Origin: Halobacteriales archaeon YIM A00010 | GTDB lineage: Archaea; Halobacteriota; Halobacteria; Halobacteriales; Haloarculaceae | Assembly: GCA_025041175.1 (NCBI GenBank) | Contig: JAKCFJ010000001.1 | Coordinates: forward strand, 1,612,001 to 1,676,000 | Length of the DNA: 64,000 nucleotides | Direction of reading: 5' to 3' | In this document: piece by piece, positions 1 through 8,065 of the stretch | How the letters are laid out: every line of letters begins with the position of its first letter | How positions within the stretch are numbered: the first letter of the stretch is position 1 | Translations under genes and position numbers: made by a program | The notes under the pieces: model-generated | What the model saw: only the letters and a program-made list of their open reading frames with translations | Told to the model about the DNA's origin: nothing | Databases searched by the model: none

Positions 1-225
1 GAGGTTCCGGCCCGTGGTGAGGAACGTGTGAACGAGCGTGTGCTGGTCGGAGATGACCTTGACGAACCACCGATCGTTCACGGCGCACGGAACCGATAAC
101 CAGTTGTCGGCTTCCAGAAATTCGACGCGGAGAACCTCCTCATCGTACCGGTGGGCGACCTCCAGCATTACACCTTCCAGTCGATCCCACTCGATCGATC
201 CCCTGATGAGCCGACGAACCACCAT
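1..225 (-). CDS. Conserved haloarchaeal protein, N-terminal fragment cut by window edge
   Basis: An open frame runs from an ATG at 225 to the left edge without a stop (75 codons visible). It reads as a normal acidic haloarchaeal protein: an N-terminal RRLIRGSIEWDRLEGV stretch, then VLRVEFLEADNWLSVP and a WFVKVIS segment. I have the impression of a conserved haloarchaeal family with this EADNWLS motif but cannot name it or assign a function. The ATG at 225 is the first in frame; a second methionine lies 20 codons in. Codon use matches the neighbours. The rest of the gene is outside the window, so length, membrane segments and active sites cannot be judged. Confidence 0.7.
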   Translation of the reverse strand, partial: MVVRRLIRGSIEWDRLEGVMLEVAHRYDEEVLRVEFLEADNWLSVPCAVNDRWFVKVISDQHTLVHTFLTTGRNL

Positions 226-284
226 TCATCCGAACGATCGCGGCCGGGCCGTATGAGTGTTGCCGATTATCGGTTATCTGTCAT

Positions 285-545
285 TTCTTCGCATCGAAGG
301 CGCGAGCGCCTTTCGTGATGACGAGAGTGCAAAGCTCTCTCGAACCACTACGAGGTGCACGCCGACTACAACGCGGTCGCCGGATGGCATCCGGCGGGCA
401 ACCCGAAATCCTCGATTTCTGGTGACGGCGAAGAACATCGCGGTAAAGTACGCAAAGAATCTCCACCGGTTGCACACGTCCTCCGGTGGAGGGGTGCTCA
501 AAAATCGAAGATTTTTGGCATACCACTGAGCTTCGCTCAGTGAGC
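285..545. repeat. Intergenic array of perfect short hairpins
   Basis: No credible gene lies between 226 and 804. The spacer contains successive palindromes unrelated in sequence: 378-396 (8-bp stem, loop GGC), 405-419 (6 bp, loop CTC), 461-491 (9 bp, 13-base loop), 499-517 (8 bp, loop GAA) and 524-542 (8 bp, loop TTC). An imperfect one lies near 296-315. Open frames here on both strands are by-products of the palindromes. Function unknown. Confidence 0.75.
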
Positions 546-640
546 ACACCCGTAGACGTGCCCTTAAACAGCGGGTTGCTGACTATCGAAGGGCCAGCCG
601 ACGTTTCGGTTGGGTAAGAAGGTACGAGACCACGCTGAAA

Positions 641-720
641 GCCCCTTCACCAGAACCCACGGTTCTGGTTAGCAGCCAGACTGCGTCTGGCGACCCCCTC
701 ACCGACCGAGGCCGAAGGCC
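641..720. repeat. Double-hairpin element, copy 1
   Basis: Hairpin 649-669 (9-bp stem, loop CAC) and hairpin 675-691 (7-bp stem, loop TGC) are joined by a TAGCA linker. The 18 bases TTCTGGTTAGCAGCCAGA recur exactly at the second copy (20272-20321), while the outer stem arms differ yet still pair. A weak GGCC-GAA-GGCC palindrome follows at 710-720. Confidence 0.7.
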
Positions 721-775
721 AAAGGAGTAGGGAGGGGTTGTTTACCTGCATCACTCACGCAAAGATTGCCGTGGT

Positions 776-782
776 TTTTATA
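776..782 (+). promoter_or_regulatory. TATA box for acyl-CoA dehydrogenase
   Basis: TTTTATA lies 23-29 bases before the ATG at 805, the spacing expected for a leaderless haloarchaeal transcript. It supports the start at 805 over an in-frame ATG at 766. Confidence 0.65.
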
Positions 783-804
783 CACACCATCACTCAGGGA
801 CGGT

Positions 805-1947
805 ATGGAGTTCGATCTGCCCGCCGAGCATCGGATGATCCGCGAGACAGTTCGGGAGTTCTGCGACGAAGAGATCGCCCCCATTGCCCAGGAGATCGAG
901 GAAGAACACCGGTATCCCTCGGAGATCTTCGACGCGCTGGCGGAGTTGGACATGATGGGCGTCCCGATCGAGGAAGCGCACGGCGGTCTCGGTGGTGATC
1001 AGCTCATGTACGCGCTCGTCACCGAAGAGCTCGGCCGCGTCTCGGGTTCGGTGGGGCTGTCGTACGCCGCTCACGTCAGCCTCGCCTCGAAACCGATCGA
1101 GCTGTTCGGTACCCCCGAACAGAAAGAACGCTGGCTCCGCCCGCTCGCGGAAGGGGAGTACATCGGGTCGTGGGCGCTGACCGAACCCGGTAGCGGTAGC
1201 GACGCGAGCGATATGGAGACGGTCGCGGAAAAGGACGGCGAGGAGTACGTACTCAACGGCACGAAACAGTTCATCACGAACGCCAGCGAGGCCGGTTCCG
1301 TCCTCGTCAAGGCCGTCACCGATCCCGGCGCGGGGTACGACGGCATCTCCACGTTCATCGTGGATCCTCAGGCGGACGACGGCTTCGAGGTGACCACCCT
1401 CTGGGACAAGATGGGACTCAACGCCTCTCCGACCTGTGAGATCTCGTTCACGGACTGTCGGATTCCGGCCGATCGGCTGCTCGGAGCAGAAGGGGAGGGG
1501 TGGGAGCAGACCAAAAAGACCCTCGACGGCGGTCGCATCTCGATCGCGGCGCTCTCGACGGGTCTCGCACAGGGCGCGTTCGAGGCCGCCCACGAGTACG
1601 CGACCGAACGCGAGCAGTTCGGATCGTCGATCTCGAAGTTCGATGCCGTCCGAGACATGATCGTCGGGATGGATCGGAAGATCGAGCGCTCGCGCCTGTT
1701 GACCCACAAGGCCGCAACGATGTACGACGACGGTGAGGACGTGACACGGCTCTCCTCGCTCGCAAAGCTCGATGCAAGCGAAACCAGCCGGGAAGTCGCA
1801 GAAGACGCCGTGCAGGTGCTCGGTGGGTACGGCTACACGACTGACTTCGCCCCACAACGGTTCTATCGGGACGCGAAGCTCATGGAGATCGGCGAAGGGA
1901 CGAGCGAGATCCAGCGGCTGGTGCTCGGCCGCGAACTCGGGCTATGA
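805..1947 (+). CDS. Acyl-CoA dehydrogenase
   Basis: Predicted FAD flavoprotein that oxidises acyl-CoA to trans-2-enoyl-CoA and passes electrons to electron-transfer flavoprotein. The 380 residues match the usual family length. Signatures in order are the N-terminal helical domain, the FAD/substrate segment WALTEPGSGSDASD, the EQFGSSISKFDAV segment, and the C-terminal YRDAKLMEIGEGTSEIQ, in which Glu364 sits at the catalytic-base position of short- and medium-chain enzymes. The start at 805 is chosen because the family begins near MEFDLPAEH and a TATA box sits at 776-782; an ATG at 766 would precede the TATA box. It stands alone; the likely electron acceptors EtfA/EtfB are encoded at 57898-60419. 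Chain-length preference cannot be read from sequence. Confidence 0.93.
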   Translation: MEFDLPAEHRMIRETVREFCDEEIAPIAQEIEEEHRYPSEIFDALAELDMMGVPIEEAHGGLGGDQLMYALVTEELGRVSGSVGLSYAAHVSLASKPIELFGTPEQKERWLRPLAEGEYIGSWALTEPGSGSDASDMETVAEKDGEEYVLNGTKQFITNASEAGSVLVKAVTDPGAGYDGISTFIVDPQADDGFEVTTLWDKMGLNASPTCEISFTDCRIPADRLLGAEGEGWEQTKKTLDGGRISIAALSTGLAQGAFEAAHEYATEREQFGSSISKFDAVRDMIVGMDRKIERSRLLTHKAATMYDDGEDVTRLSSLAKLDASETSREVAEDAVQVLGGYGYTTDFAPQRFYRDAKLMEIGEGTSEIQRLVLGRELGL

Positions 1948-2007
1948 ATCGCTGGGGCGTGTTCGAACCCGACGCCAGCGACAACGACGGTGCGTGACAC
2001 TAATCGA

Positions 2008-2262
2008 TTAGTAGTTAGTAAGGAATTGCCTCTCCGATGAGAGGAGTCGGTCGAGCACCGTCCAGACGGCGAGCGCGGTGATGAAGCCACCCAAACTGTA
2101 CACCGTGGACAGCCCTGCGCGCTCGAAGAGATACACCGGTAGCGCCCCGACGACCACTGTCACGAGAGCACCGGCGTGGTACTGCTGGAGCGGTTCGGTC
2201 TGGCCGAGCCTCCGACTGATAGCAGTGATCACCGCCCAGGCGATGCCGACGAACGCGGGCAA
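2008..2262 (-). CDS. Small hypothetical membrane protein
   Basis: An 84-residue protein with about three hydrophobic segments: an N-terminal FVGIAWAVITAI, a central GALVTVVVGALPVYLF, and GGFITALAVWTVL before a charged tail. It is convergent with the acyl-CoA dehydrogenase and lies downstream of the LeuA/CimA gene on the same strand, 132 bases away, so it may be a separate unit. I do not recognise a named family. Membrane-protein composition and coding-like third-position bias support it being real, but no motif suggests a function. Confidence 0.6.
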   Translation of the reverse strand: MPAFVGIAWAVITAISRRLGQTEPLQQYHAGALVTVVVGALPVYLFERAGLSTVYSLGGFITALAVWTVLDRLLSSERQFLTNY

Positions 2263-2394
2263 CGGAGGGCTAGAAAGAGCCGGGACGACAATGTATCACG
2301 TACGATTACTTTCGTGAAAATAATTACGACAGATCGACAGACACCTCCTCGCCAACCAATCACCACGCGACGAACACAGGGGAACGTCCCCTGC

Positions 2395-3924
2395 TCAGTC
2401 GTCTGCGATCGGCGTCGTGAGGGTGGTCGAAAGCAGTCGATCGAACGCGTCGACCATCGCAACGACGCTAGCGCGGGTGATGTCGGCGTCACTGGCCGTG
2501 ACGGTCACCGATCGGTCGTTGCGCGAGACCTCGACCTCGACAGTGACGAGCGCGTCGGTTCCGCCGGTGATGGCGTCGACGTGGTAGGATTCGAGCGTCG
2601 CGTCGATGGCGAGCGCTTCTCGCACTGCGCTCACAGCCGCATCGACGGGACCGCTGCCGACGCCGCTTGCGACGCGTTCCTCCCCGTCGACAGCCAGCCG
2701 AGCGCTGGCGGTCGGGGTCGCGCCGCCGCTGGTCGTGGTGAGATCAAGCAACTCGACGCGCCGGTCGCGGTCACGGCCCTGAACCTCTTCGGCGATGGTG
2801 AGCAGATCCGCGTCGGTAACCCGCTTGCCCCGGTCGCCGATCGCTTTCACCCGTTCGACGATTGCGTTCAGTTCCTCGTCGGACACGTCGATGCTGTGCT
2901 CTTCGAGCGCAGCGCGCACGCCCGCGCGTCCGGCGTGTTTGCCGAGGACGAGCCGCCGCTCGCGCCCCACCAACTCAGGTGGGTACGGCTCGTACATCCC
3001 CTCGTCTTTGAGGGTGCCATCGGTGTGGATGCCCGACTCGTGGGTGAAAGCGTTCTCGCCGACCACGGCTTTGTTCGGCGCGAGCGGAACGTCCGTCGAT
3101 CCCGCGACTGTCTGCGCGAGATCGTACAACGCAGCCGTGTCGACCGTCTCGACGTCGTAGCCGTGTTCGAGCGCGATGGCGACCTCTTCCAACGCGACGT
3201 TGCCAGCACGCTCGCCGATCCCATTGACGGTGGCGTGGACGAGATCGGCACCGGCGGCGACGCTCACCAGCGCGTTCGTCACCGCCAACCCGAGATCGTC
3301 GTGGGTGTGGGTGCTCGTCGGACCGAGCGCCGAGAGCCGGGAGACGATATCGAGCGTTCGGTCGGGCGTCGCGTGGCCGACCGTGTCACAGTAACAGACG
3401 CGGTCGGCCCCGGCTTCGAACGCGCGTTCCATCAGCCGTTCGAGAAAGTCCGGATCCGCCCGCGAACCGTCTTCCCCGAGCACCTCGATCCAGAGCCCGT
3501 GGTCGGTCGCGTACTCGGTGAGTTCGACCGTCGTTTCGATCACCGACTCGCGGGTCGTCTCGACTTTCTGCTCGACGTGGCGGTCGCTCGCCGGGACGAC
3601 GAGATTGACGCCGTCGACCCCACAGTCGAGCGCAAGATCGATGTCACGCTGGACGCCACGGGCGAAGCTCGTCACCGTCGCGTCGAGCGCGAGATCGGTC
3701 ACACGATCGATGGTTTCGCGCTCGCCCGCACCGGTGCAAGCGCTCCCGGTCTCGATGACGCTCACTCCCGCATCGTCGAGTTTCCGCGCGATATCCGCCT
3801 TTTCGGTCGGTGTGAGCGACACGCCCGGAGCTTGCTCACCATCGCGCAGCGTCGTATCTAGAAACTGTACCTCAGAGTCTGAGAGAGGGGTTGTTTCGGG
3901 GTGCCCCCCGAATAAATCGGTCAC
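2395..3924 (-). CDS. LeuA/CimA family: 2-isopropylmalate or citramalate synthase
   Basis: Condenses acetyl-CoA with a 2-oxoacid: 2-oxoisovalerate for leucine, or pyruvate for the citramalate route to isoleucine. The 509 residues carry a TIM-barrel with TTLRDGEQ at residues 24-31, the metal-binding HTHDD segment near 208-212, NGIGERAGN, and the ESGIHTDG linker motif. A C-terminal regulatory (LeuA dimer-type) domain covers roughly the last 130 residues, so feedback control by an end product is likely. The start is GTG at 3924, 37-42 bases inside a TATA box at 3961-3966. No other leucine or isoleucine genes lie nearby. Haloarchaea have two such paralogues and sequence inspection cannot tell which substrate this one uses. 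Confidence 0.88.
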   Translation of the reverse strand: MTDLFGGHPETTPLSDSEVQFLDTTLRDGEQAPGVSLTPTEKADIARKLDDAGVSVIETGSACTGAGERETIDRVTDLALDATVTSFARGVQRDIDLALDCGVDGVNLVVPASDRHVEQKVETTRESVIETTVELTEYATDHGLWIEVLGEDGSRADPDFLERLMERAFEAGADRVCYCDTVGHATPDRTLDIVSRLSALGPTSTHTHDDLGLAVTNALVSVAAGADLVHATVNGIGERAGNVALEEVAIALEHGYDVETVDTAALYDLAQTVAGSTDVPLAPNKAVVGENAFTHESGIHTDGTLKDEGMYEPYPPELVGRERRLVLGKHAGRAGVRAALEEHSIDVSDEELNAIVERVKAIGDRGKRVTDADLLTIAEEVQGRDRDRRVELLDLTTTSGGATPTASARLAVDGEERVASGVGSGPVDAAVSAVREALAIDATLESYHVDAITGGTDALVTVEVEVSRNDRSVTVTASDADITRASVVAMVDAFDRLLSTTLTTPIADD

Positions 3925-3960
3925 TGGTCATGATAGCCATCTATGTCTGCGACGGGAAGG

Positions 3961-3966
3961 TATATA
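3961..3966 (-). promoter_or_regulatory. TATA box for the LeuA/CimA gene
   Basis: CTATATACC on the minus strand is centred near 3963, predicting a transcript start near 3936 and a leader of about 10 bases to the GTG at 3924. Confidence 0.55.
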
Positions 3967-3994
3967 GTTCGGAGGAGTCCGACAGATATTGCAC

Positions 3995-4170
3995 ACCCAC
4001 CTTTTTTGCGTTCGGGTGAGCAAAGCTCACCGCTCACGCAAAAAACGTGGGCGAAAAAAAGCCGCTCGCTTCGCTCGCGGTGGGTGTACTCACGTACCGC
4101 ACCGCCACTGCACAGCTACCGCACCGCCACCGTTCCGCCACCGCTACCGCTTGCGGGGAGTGTGCTCGTG
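3995..4170 (+). repeat. Dispersed intergenic repeat, copy 1
   Basis: Begins CACCCACCTTTTTTGCG, contains a perfect 7-bp hairpin (4015-4031, loop AAA), a second A-rich stretch at 4040-4060, then GCCGCTCGCTTCGCTCGCGG, GTGGGTGTACTC and a run of CCGC/ACCGCC units. The same order recurs at 23859-24005, and inverted at 25078-25313 and (in part) 8794-8998. It fills the spacer between the DUF192 stop and the LeuA/CimA promoter. No gene seen. Confidence 0.75.
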
Positions 4171-4215
4171 CCGACCGTGCCGCCGCTCGGGCTGGGTGTC
4201 GTTGTGCTCGTCCGC

Positions 4216-4584
4216 TCACTTTGGGGTTCGCATCTCGATCTGGTCGCCAGCGTCGACGGAACTGCCGTTCCCATCTCCTCTGAGCGTTCCTGCGGGGAAT
4301 TCGAGCACCGTGTCGGCGATCGCCGTGGCGCGCCCGACGAACGGCCGGAGCGTGCTCGTTTTCTCGACGATCCCACCACGGACCCAACAAACGTCGAGCG
4401 ACACGAAGACGAAGGGCATCCGAACAGTGCGGGACCGTTGTTCGTCGAACCGGAACGCAATCGCGGACTCCACCGGTATCGAACGCCACCCCATCACCGA
4501 CGTATCCTGTCCGAGGATGGAATTCGGATCGCTACGCTGGACGTCGGTTGCGAGCACCCGACCCGACTCGTGGACGATTCGCAT
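4216..4584 (-). CDS. DUF192 family protein
   Basis: A 122-residue protein matching DUF192: GLM-like GWRSIPVESAIAFRF segment, RMPFVFVSLDVCWV (the conserved MxFVxxxLDVVW block) and DTVLEFPAGT near the C-terminus. The biochemical role of the family is unknown; bacterial members are often exported, but no signal peptide is seen here. The ATG at 4584 begins right where the family starts; longer open frame upstream is antisense to the HNH-like gene and is not used. It is divergent from that gene across about 90 bases. The dispersed repeat copy 1 begins 46 bases past its stop. Confidence 0.82.
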   Translation of the reverse strand: MRIVHESGRVLATDVQRSDPNSILGQDTSVMGWRSIPVESAIAFRFDEQRSRTVRMPFVFVSLDVCWVRGGIVEKTSTLRPFVGRATAIADTVLEFPAGTLRGDGNGSSVDAGDQIEMRTPK

Positions 4585-4671
4585 GGGATCTTCTCGACGG
4601 GGAGCATGATAGTTGTTCGGTGCTGACTGAGCCGGCGAACCATTCACCTTCGTGTGCGCCCATCTTCCGGT

Positions 4672-5202
4672 ATGGAAACAACACCGTCTGGCACCGCCGT
4701 CGGTGTCGACGACCCCTACGAGCACGTCGAACAGTGTGATCACCTCACCGACGACGGCCGGTGTCGCTTTGCGGTCGAACACTGGGATCGTGACCCCGCG
4801 TTCGCACGCGAGCGCGAGACCGATGCGTTGCGGTGCCCCGTTGGAACCGACGAATGGGATTGGTGTGATTGCCCCCACTTTCGCGCGCGTAATGCCAGCC
4901 GGGCATGTGTCCGGTGCGGTCTCGAATCGGTTCGACTGGCCCACTCCGAGGAACGCCCACTGCTCGAAACACACCACCTCTCATATCGTGAATCACAGAC
5001 GGACACACAGAAGTCGACCGCCACTCACGAGATCACCGTTACCCTCTGTCGGTGGTGTCACGCCCGCGTTCACGACTCGTGGGCGCGCATCGACGACGAT
5101 GTCTCACCCACCGAAGACGCGATTGCGGCCCGCCAAGCCCGCCGTACACGCGAACAGGCGGAGTTCGAATTTCGATCGGCAGCACAGCGCCGACAGGAGT
5201 GA
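4672..5202 (+). CDS. HNH endonuclease-like zinc protein
   Basis: A 176-residue protein with several CxxC-type pairs. The C-terminal half has CVRCG, then ETHHLSYRE, then TLCRWCHARVHDSW, which is the layout of an HNH (beta-beta-alpha metal) nuclease: zinc cysteines, the HH pair, and the final histidines. The N-terminal half carries further cysteines (CDHLTDDGRC, CDCPHF) and is probably a second metal-binding module. An in-frame GTG at 4654 would add six residues; ATG 4672 is preferred. The last 30 residues are a charged helix. Target and role are unknown; genomic HNH proteins of this type in haloarchaea are common and need not belong to mobile DNA. Confidence 0.75.
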   Translation: METTPSGTAVGVDDPYEHVEQCDHLTDDGRCRFAVEHWDRDPAFARERETDALRCPVGTDEWDWCDCPHFRARNASRACVRCGLESVRLAHSEERPLLETHHLSYRESQTDTQKSTATHEITVTLCRWCHARVHDSWARIDDDVSPTEDAIAARQARRTREQAEFEFRSAAQRRQE

Positions 5203-5232
5203 ACAATGCGCTAAGCATCACGTTTCAGGGAG

Positions 5233-5238
5233 TATATA
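5233..5238 (+). promoter_or_regulatory. TATA box for guaA subunit A
   Basis: TATATA lies 25-30 bases before ATG 5263, the leaderless arrangement. Confidence 0.7.
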
Positions 5239-5262
5239 CGCGTCGGTGATCTATCGAGTCTA

Positions 5263-5811
5263 ATGGTTCGTATCGACGTGGTCGACAACCACGGGCAGTT
5301 CACCCACCTGGAGCACCGTGCGCTCCGCGATATTGGCGTGGACACCACTCTTCTCGATAACACGGTCCCGCCGGAAGAGATCGATGCTGACGGACTCGTG
5401 CTTTCGGGCGGGCCTGACATGGACGACACCGGGAACTGTGCGGAGTATTTCGATCTCGACGTTCCGGTGCTCGGGATCTGCCTCGGAATGCAGGTGATGG
5501 CCGAGTCGCTCGGTGGACAGGTCGGTACGGGCGAGTACGGCGGTTACGCGGACGTTACTGTCGAGGTCGTGGACGGCGACGATCCGATTCTCGGGTCGCT
5601 CGCGCCCGAGACCAGGGTGTGGGCCAGCCACGCCGACGAAGTAACCGAGCTGCCGCCCGGATTCTCGCTCGCCGGACGGAGCGACGTGTGCGCCATCGAG
5701 GCGATGAGCGACCGCGCACGCGATCTGTACGGCGTGCAGTGGCACCCGGAGGTCGCACACACCGAAGCAGGAACCGAACTGTTCGAGAACTTCCGGCACC
5801 GTTGTGAGTAG
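5263..5811 (+). CDS. guaAA: GMP synthase glutamine amidotransferase subunit A
   Basis: Class I glutaminase that supplies ammonia to the separate ATP-pyrophosphatase subunit, converting XMP to GMP. The 182 residues contain the nucleophile elbow GICLGMQ (Cys73), the SGGP oxyanion segment at 48-51, and WHPEV giving His161 and Glu163, so the triad is complete. Archaea split GMP synthase into two proteins, and this is the small one; the synthetase subunit is not in this window. ATG 5263 sits 25 bases after a TATA box. The DUF2070 gene follows 15 bases after the stop and is probably co-transcribed. Confidence 0.93.
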   Translation: MVRIDVVDNHGQFTHLEHRALRDIGVDTTLLDNTVPPEEIDADGLVLSGGPDMDDTGNCAEYFDLDVPVLGICLGMQVMAESLGGQVGTGEYGGYADVTVEVVDGDDPILGSLAPETRVWASHADEVTELPPGFSLAGRSDVCAIEAMSDRARDLYGVQWHPEVAHTEAGTELFENFRHRCE

Positions 5812-5826
5812 CTCCAGGCCCCGTGT

Positions 5827-7752
5827 ATGACGAGAACGCAGGGTGATCTCGCCGGTCTTTCGCGGTTCATCTTCCGTGCTCCGAGCTGGTACGCAAGCGT
5901 TGCGTTCTCGCTGCTGCTCGCCGCACTCATGGGAATCGCGGCGTTCGACACGCAGTACCTCCTCGGTGACGCGTGGCAAGGGATCTTCTTCGTGGGGGTG
6001 CCGACCGTGCTTGCGAGCGCCCTCACTCCTTACGTGGACCAGCGCGTCGGCGGACAGCTCACTCCCAACCGCGCGTCGCTGCTCGCGCTGTTTTGCGAAC
6101 TCGTTGTGGTCGTCATTCTGACAGCGGCGGGCGCGCTTTCGGTGCTCACACCGCTCGATCAACGATTCGTTTTCGACACGCTCATCGCTCTGCTCGCGAG
6201 CGTGTTTGCGATCCGGCTGCTCGTCGTGATGGCGATCTCCCGCAAATCACTGCTCATCGCCTCCATCCCGGCGAGCATCCAGACCGCCGCGGCCGGTGTG
6301 TTGCTGTTCGTTTACAGCGGGACACTCACGTATCTCGAGATCGGTGGGCCGATCACCCGATCGTTTCTTGCCCGATCGAACCACGCTCCCGAGGGAATTT
6401 CCGAGCTCGTTCCGCAGGATTTCCTCTTGCTTGGGGGGGTCTGTGTGGTGTACGCCGTCGCAGTGTGGCTGTTCCTCGTCGTGATCGATCGTCCGTGGCA
6501 AAACAGCCTGGGCGTGAGCGTCCTCGATTTCATTCGGGGGTTCGTCGGCCACATCGCTGAAGGGACCCGTGAACTGGAAGATTTCTTCGAACAGTTGGGT
6601 GAGGAGGCCATCGTCCCGGTCACGGTCCTTTCGTTCCGTCGGTCGGGCGACCACACCGAAAAGGCCCGCTTCGTCCTGCCGATGATCCACCCCGGACCGA
6701 TGGGAGAGATCGGCGGCGGAAACCTCCCCGAACGCGTCGCCCAGAGCACGGACGGGCTCGGATTTCCGCCACACGCGACCGCCGGTCACGACTTCAATCT
6801 CGTCACCGAACGGGAGGTCGACACCGTCATCGACGCCGCAAACCGCGCATACGAGTCGATCGAGTACGACGCTACGGCGTCCTCGAGCGTGCAGACGACG
6901 GAAGGAGAGCTGTCGATCATCGGACAGTCGTTCGGTGGGGGAGCGTTGCTCGTCGGGAGCTACTCGCCGGCGTTCGCGGACGACGTTGCGTACGCGGTCG
7001 GTCTGTCCGCGGCTGCACGCGCCCAACGAGACGGTCTCGACTCGATCATGCTCGTCGACGCACACAACTGCAACAACGGGCTGTCCGGTCCCGACCTCGG
7101 CCACGTCACACCGGGCAGCCGCCGATCGCTTTCGATGATCGAGGCGGCGAACACGGCCGGTGAGGAGCTTGCGTCCGCAACGCGGGATCCGCTCCGGCTC
7201 GGGGTCGCGTGGGATCGCACCGAGTGGCAACTACAGCACGGTATCGGACCGTTGGGGGTTCGGGTCGCTGTCGTCGAAACCGATGGACAGCGAACCGCAT
7301 ACGTCCTCGTCGACGGCAACAACATGGTCCCCGGTCTCCGGGATCGCATCGTCGAGACGATCACGACACACCCACAGCGCGTCACGTTCGCCGCCGACGG
7401 CCGGGGGAAGGGCGAGACCACGCTCGACGCGTCGATCGATGCGGCCGAAGTGATGACCACCGACACACACGTCGTTAACACCGTCGAAGCCACAAATCAG
7501 ATCGGCTCGGCGATCTCACACGACGCGCTCGTCGATCTCATTGTCCGGCTCACCGAGGCGGCCGTCGACGATCTCGAACCCGTCGAGGCCGGGATGAACA
7601 CTGAGCACGCGACGGTTACCGTGTTCGGCAACGACCGCACCGAAACCCTCGCCAGCCACGCCAACGCCATGACATCCATGGGCAGTGCGCTCGCTGGCAC
7701 GTTCATCCTCGCTGTGATCGCGGTGAGCGTGCTGATCTTCTTCTTCGCGTGA
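5827..7752 (+). CDS. DUF2070 family membrane protein
   Basis: A 641-residue protein. The first roughly 220 residues hold about seven membrane segments, a long soluble domain follows (about residues 240-610), and one membrane helix ends the protein (LAGTFILAVIAVSVLIFFF). The soluble part has conserved-looking blocks HPGPMGEIGGGNLP and VDAHNCN, with histidines and aspartates spaced as if to bind metal; this fits the archaeal DUF2070 family, whose function is unknown. It starts 15 bases after guaA subunit A with no separate TATA box, so it is likely in the same transcript. The HPGP and DAHNC motifs suggest a hydrolase-like active site, which is inference. Confidence 0.85.
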   Translation: MTRTQGDLAGLSRFIFRAPSWYASVAFSLLLAALMGIAAFDTQYLLGDAWQGIFFVGVPTVLASALTPYVDQRVGGQLTPNRASLLALFCELVVVVILTAAGALSVLTPLDQRFVFDTLIALLASVFAIRLLVVMAISRKSLLIASIPASIQTAAAGVLLFVYSGTLTYLEIGGPITRSFLARSNHAPEGISELVPQDFLLLGGVCVVYAVAVWLFLVVIDRPWQNSLGVSVLDFIRGFVGHIAEGTRELEDFFEQLGEEAIVPVTVLSFRRSGDHTEKARFVLPMIHPGPMGEIGGGNLPERVAQSTDGLGFPPHATAGHDFNLVTEREVDTVIDAANRAYESIEYDATASSSVQTTEGELSIIGQSFGGGALLVGSYSPAFADDVAYAVGLSAAARAQRDGLDSIMLVDAHNCNNGLSGPDLGHVTPGSRRSLSMIEAANTAGEELASATRDPLRLGVAWDRTEWQLQHGIGPLGVRVAVVETDGQRTAYVLVDGNNMVPGLRDRIVETITTHPQRVTFAADGRGKGETTLDASIDAAEVMTTDTHVVNTVEATNQIGSAISHDALVDLIVRLTEAAVDDLEPVEAGMNTEHATVTVFGNDRTETLASHANAMTSMGSALAGTFILAVIAVSVLIFFFA

Positions 7753-7810
7753 GCCGGGCGGCTGCCCGCTTTGGACACTGTAGGTGGAGTGAGCGACAAA
7801 ACGGGACGGA

Positions 7811-8056
7811 TCACCCTTCGGCTGCGAACAGCTCGTCGACAGCGTCTTGGGCGGCGGCTGCGGCGTCGTCGATGACCCGTTCCGGATCTGCGTCGTGGTC
7901 GTCAGGGGGGTTCAGGTAGATATCAACGTCGAGGATCCCGTCGTCGAACGAGACGGTCACGTCGACGTCTTTGACTCTCGACTGCTTGTACCGCGAGTAG
8001 ATCACACCCTCTGCTGCGTCGGCAGCCGTCTGCACCACCTCCGTGTCTGTGGGCAT
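7811..8056 (-). CDS. DUF3194 family protein
   Basis: An 81-residue acidic protein of the archaeal DUF3194 family, which is typically encoded directly after prefoldin beta. It has an N-terminal helix (VVQTAADAAEGVIYSRYKQS), two beta strands (VDVTVSFDDGILDVDIYL) and a C-terminal alanine-rich helix. Its start lies 9 bases after the pfdB stop, so it is the last gene of the eL43-rpoP-pcc1-pfdB operon and convergent with the DUF2070 gene. Function unknown; the conserved position suggests a link to protein folding or translation. Confidence 0.82.
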   Translation of the reverse strand: MPTDTEVVQTAADAAEGVIYSRYKQSRVKDVDVTVSFDDGILDVDIYLNPPDDHDADPERVIDDAAAAAQDAVDELFAAEG

Positions 8057-8065
8057 ACGAGGCGA

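Noticed and set aside
257-529. Open frames in both directions over the hairpin array
   Set aside because: They mirror each other because of the palindromes and lack protein-like composition.
541-640. Remnant of an IS200/IS605 transposon end in the spacer
   Set aside because: The hairpins suggest it, but no TnpA/TnpB coding trace could be read in any frame.
790-1857. 355-codon open frame antisense to the acyl-CoA dehydrogenase
   Set aside because: Arg/His/Leu-rich shadow with no motif; the plus-strand protein is certain.
2176-3861. Long open frame on the plus strand opposite the LeuA/CimA gene
   Set aside because: It is an antisense by-product of high G+C codon use; the minus-strand protein has clear family motifs, this one has none.
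4040-4160. Direct-repeat CRISPR-like array from CCGC/ACCGCC units
   Set aside because: The units are short, irregular and without spacers of constant size; they are simple-sequence runs in the dispersed repeat.
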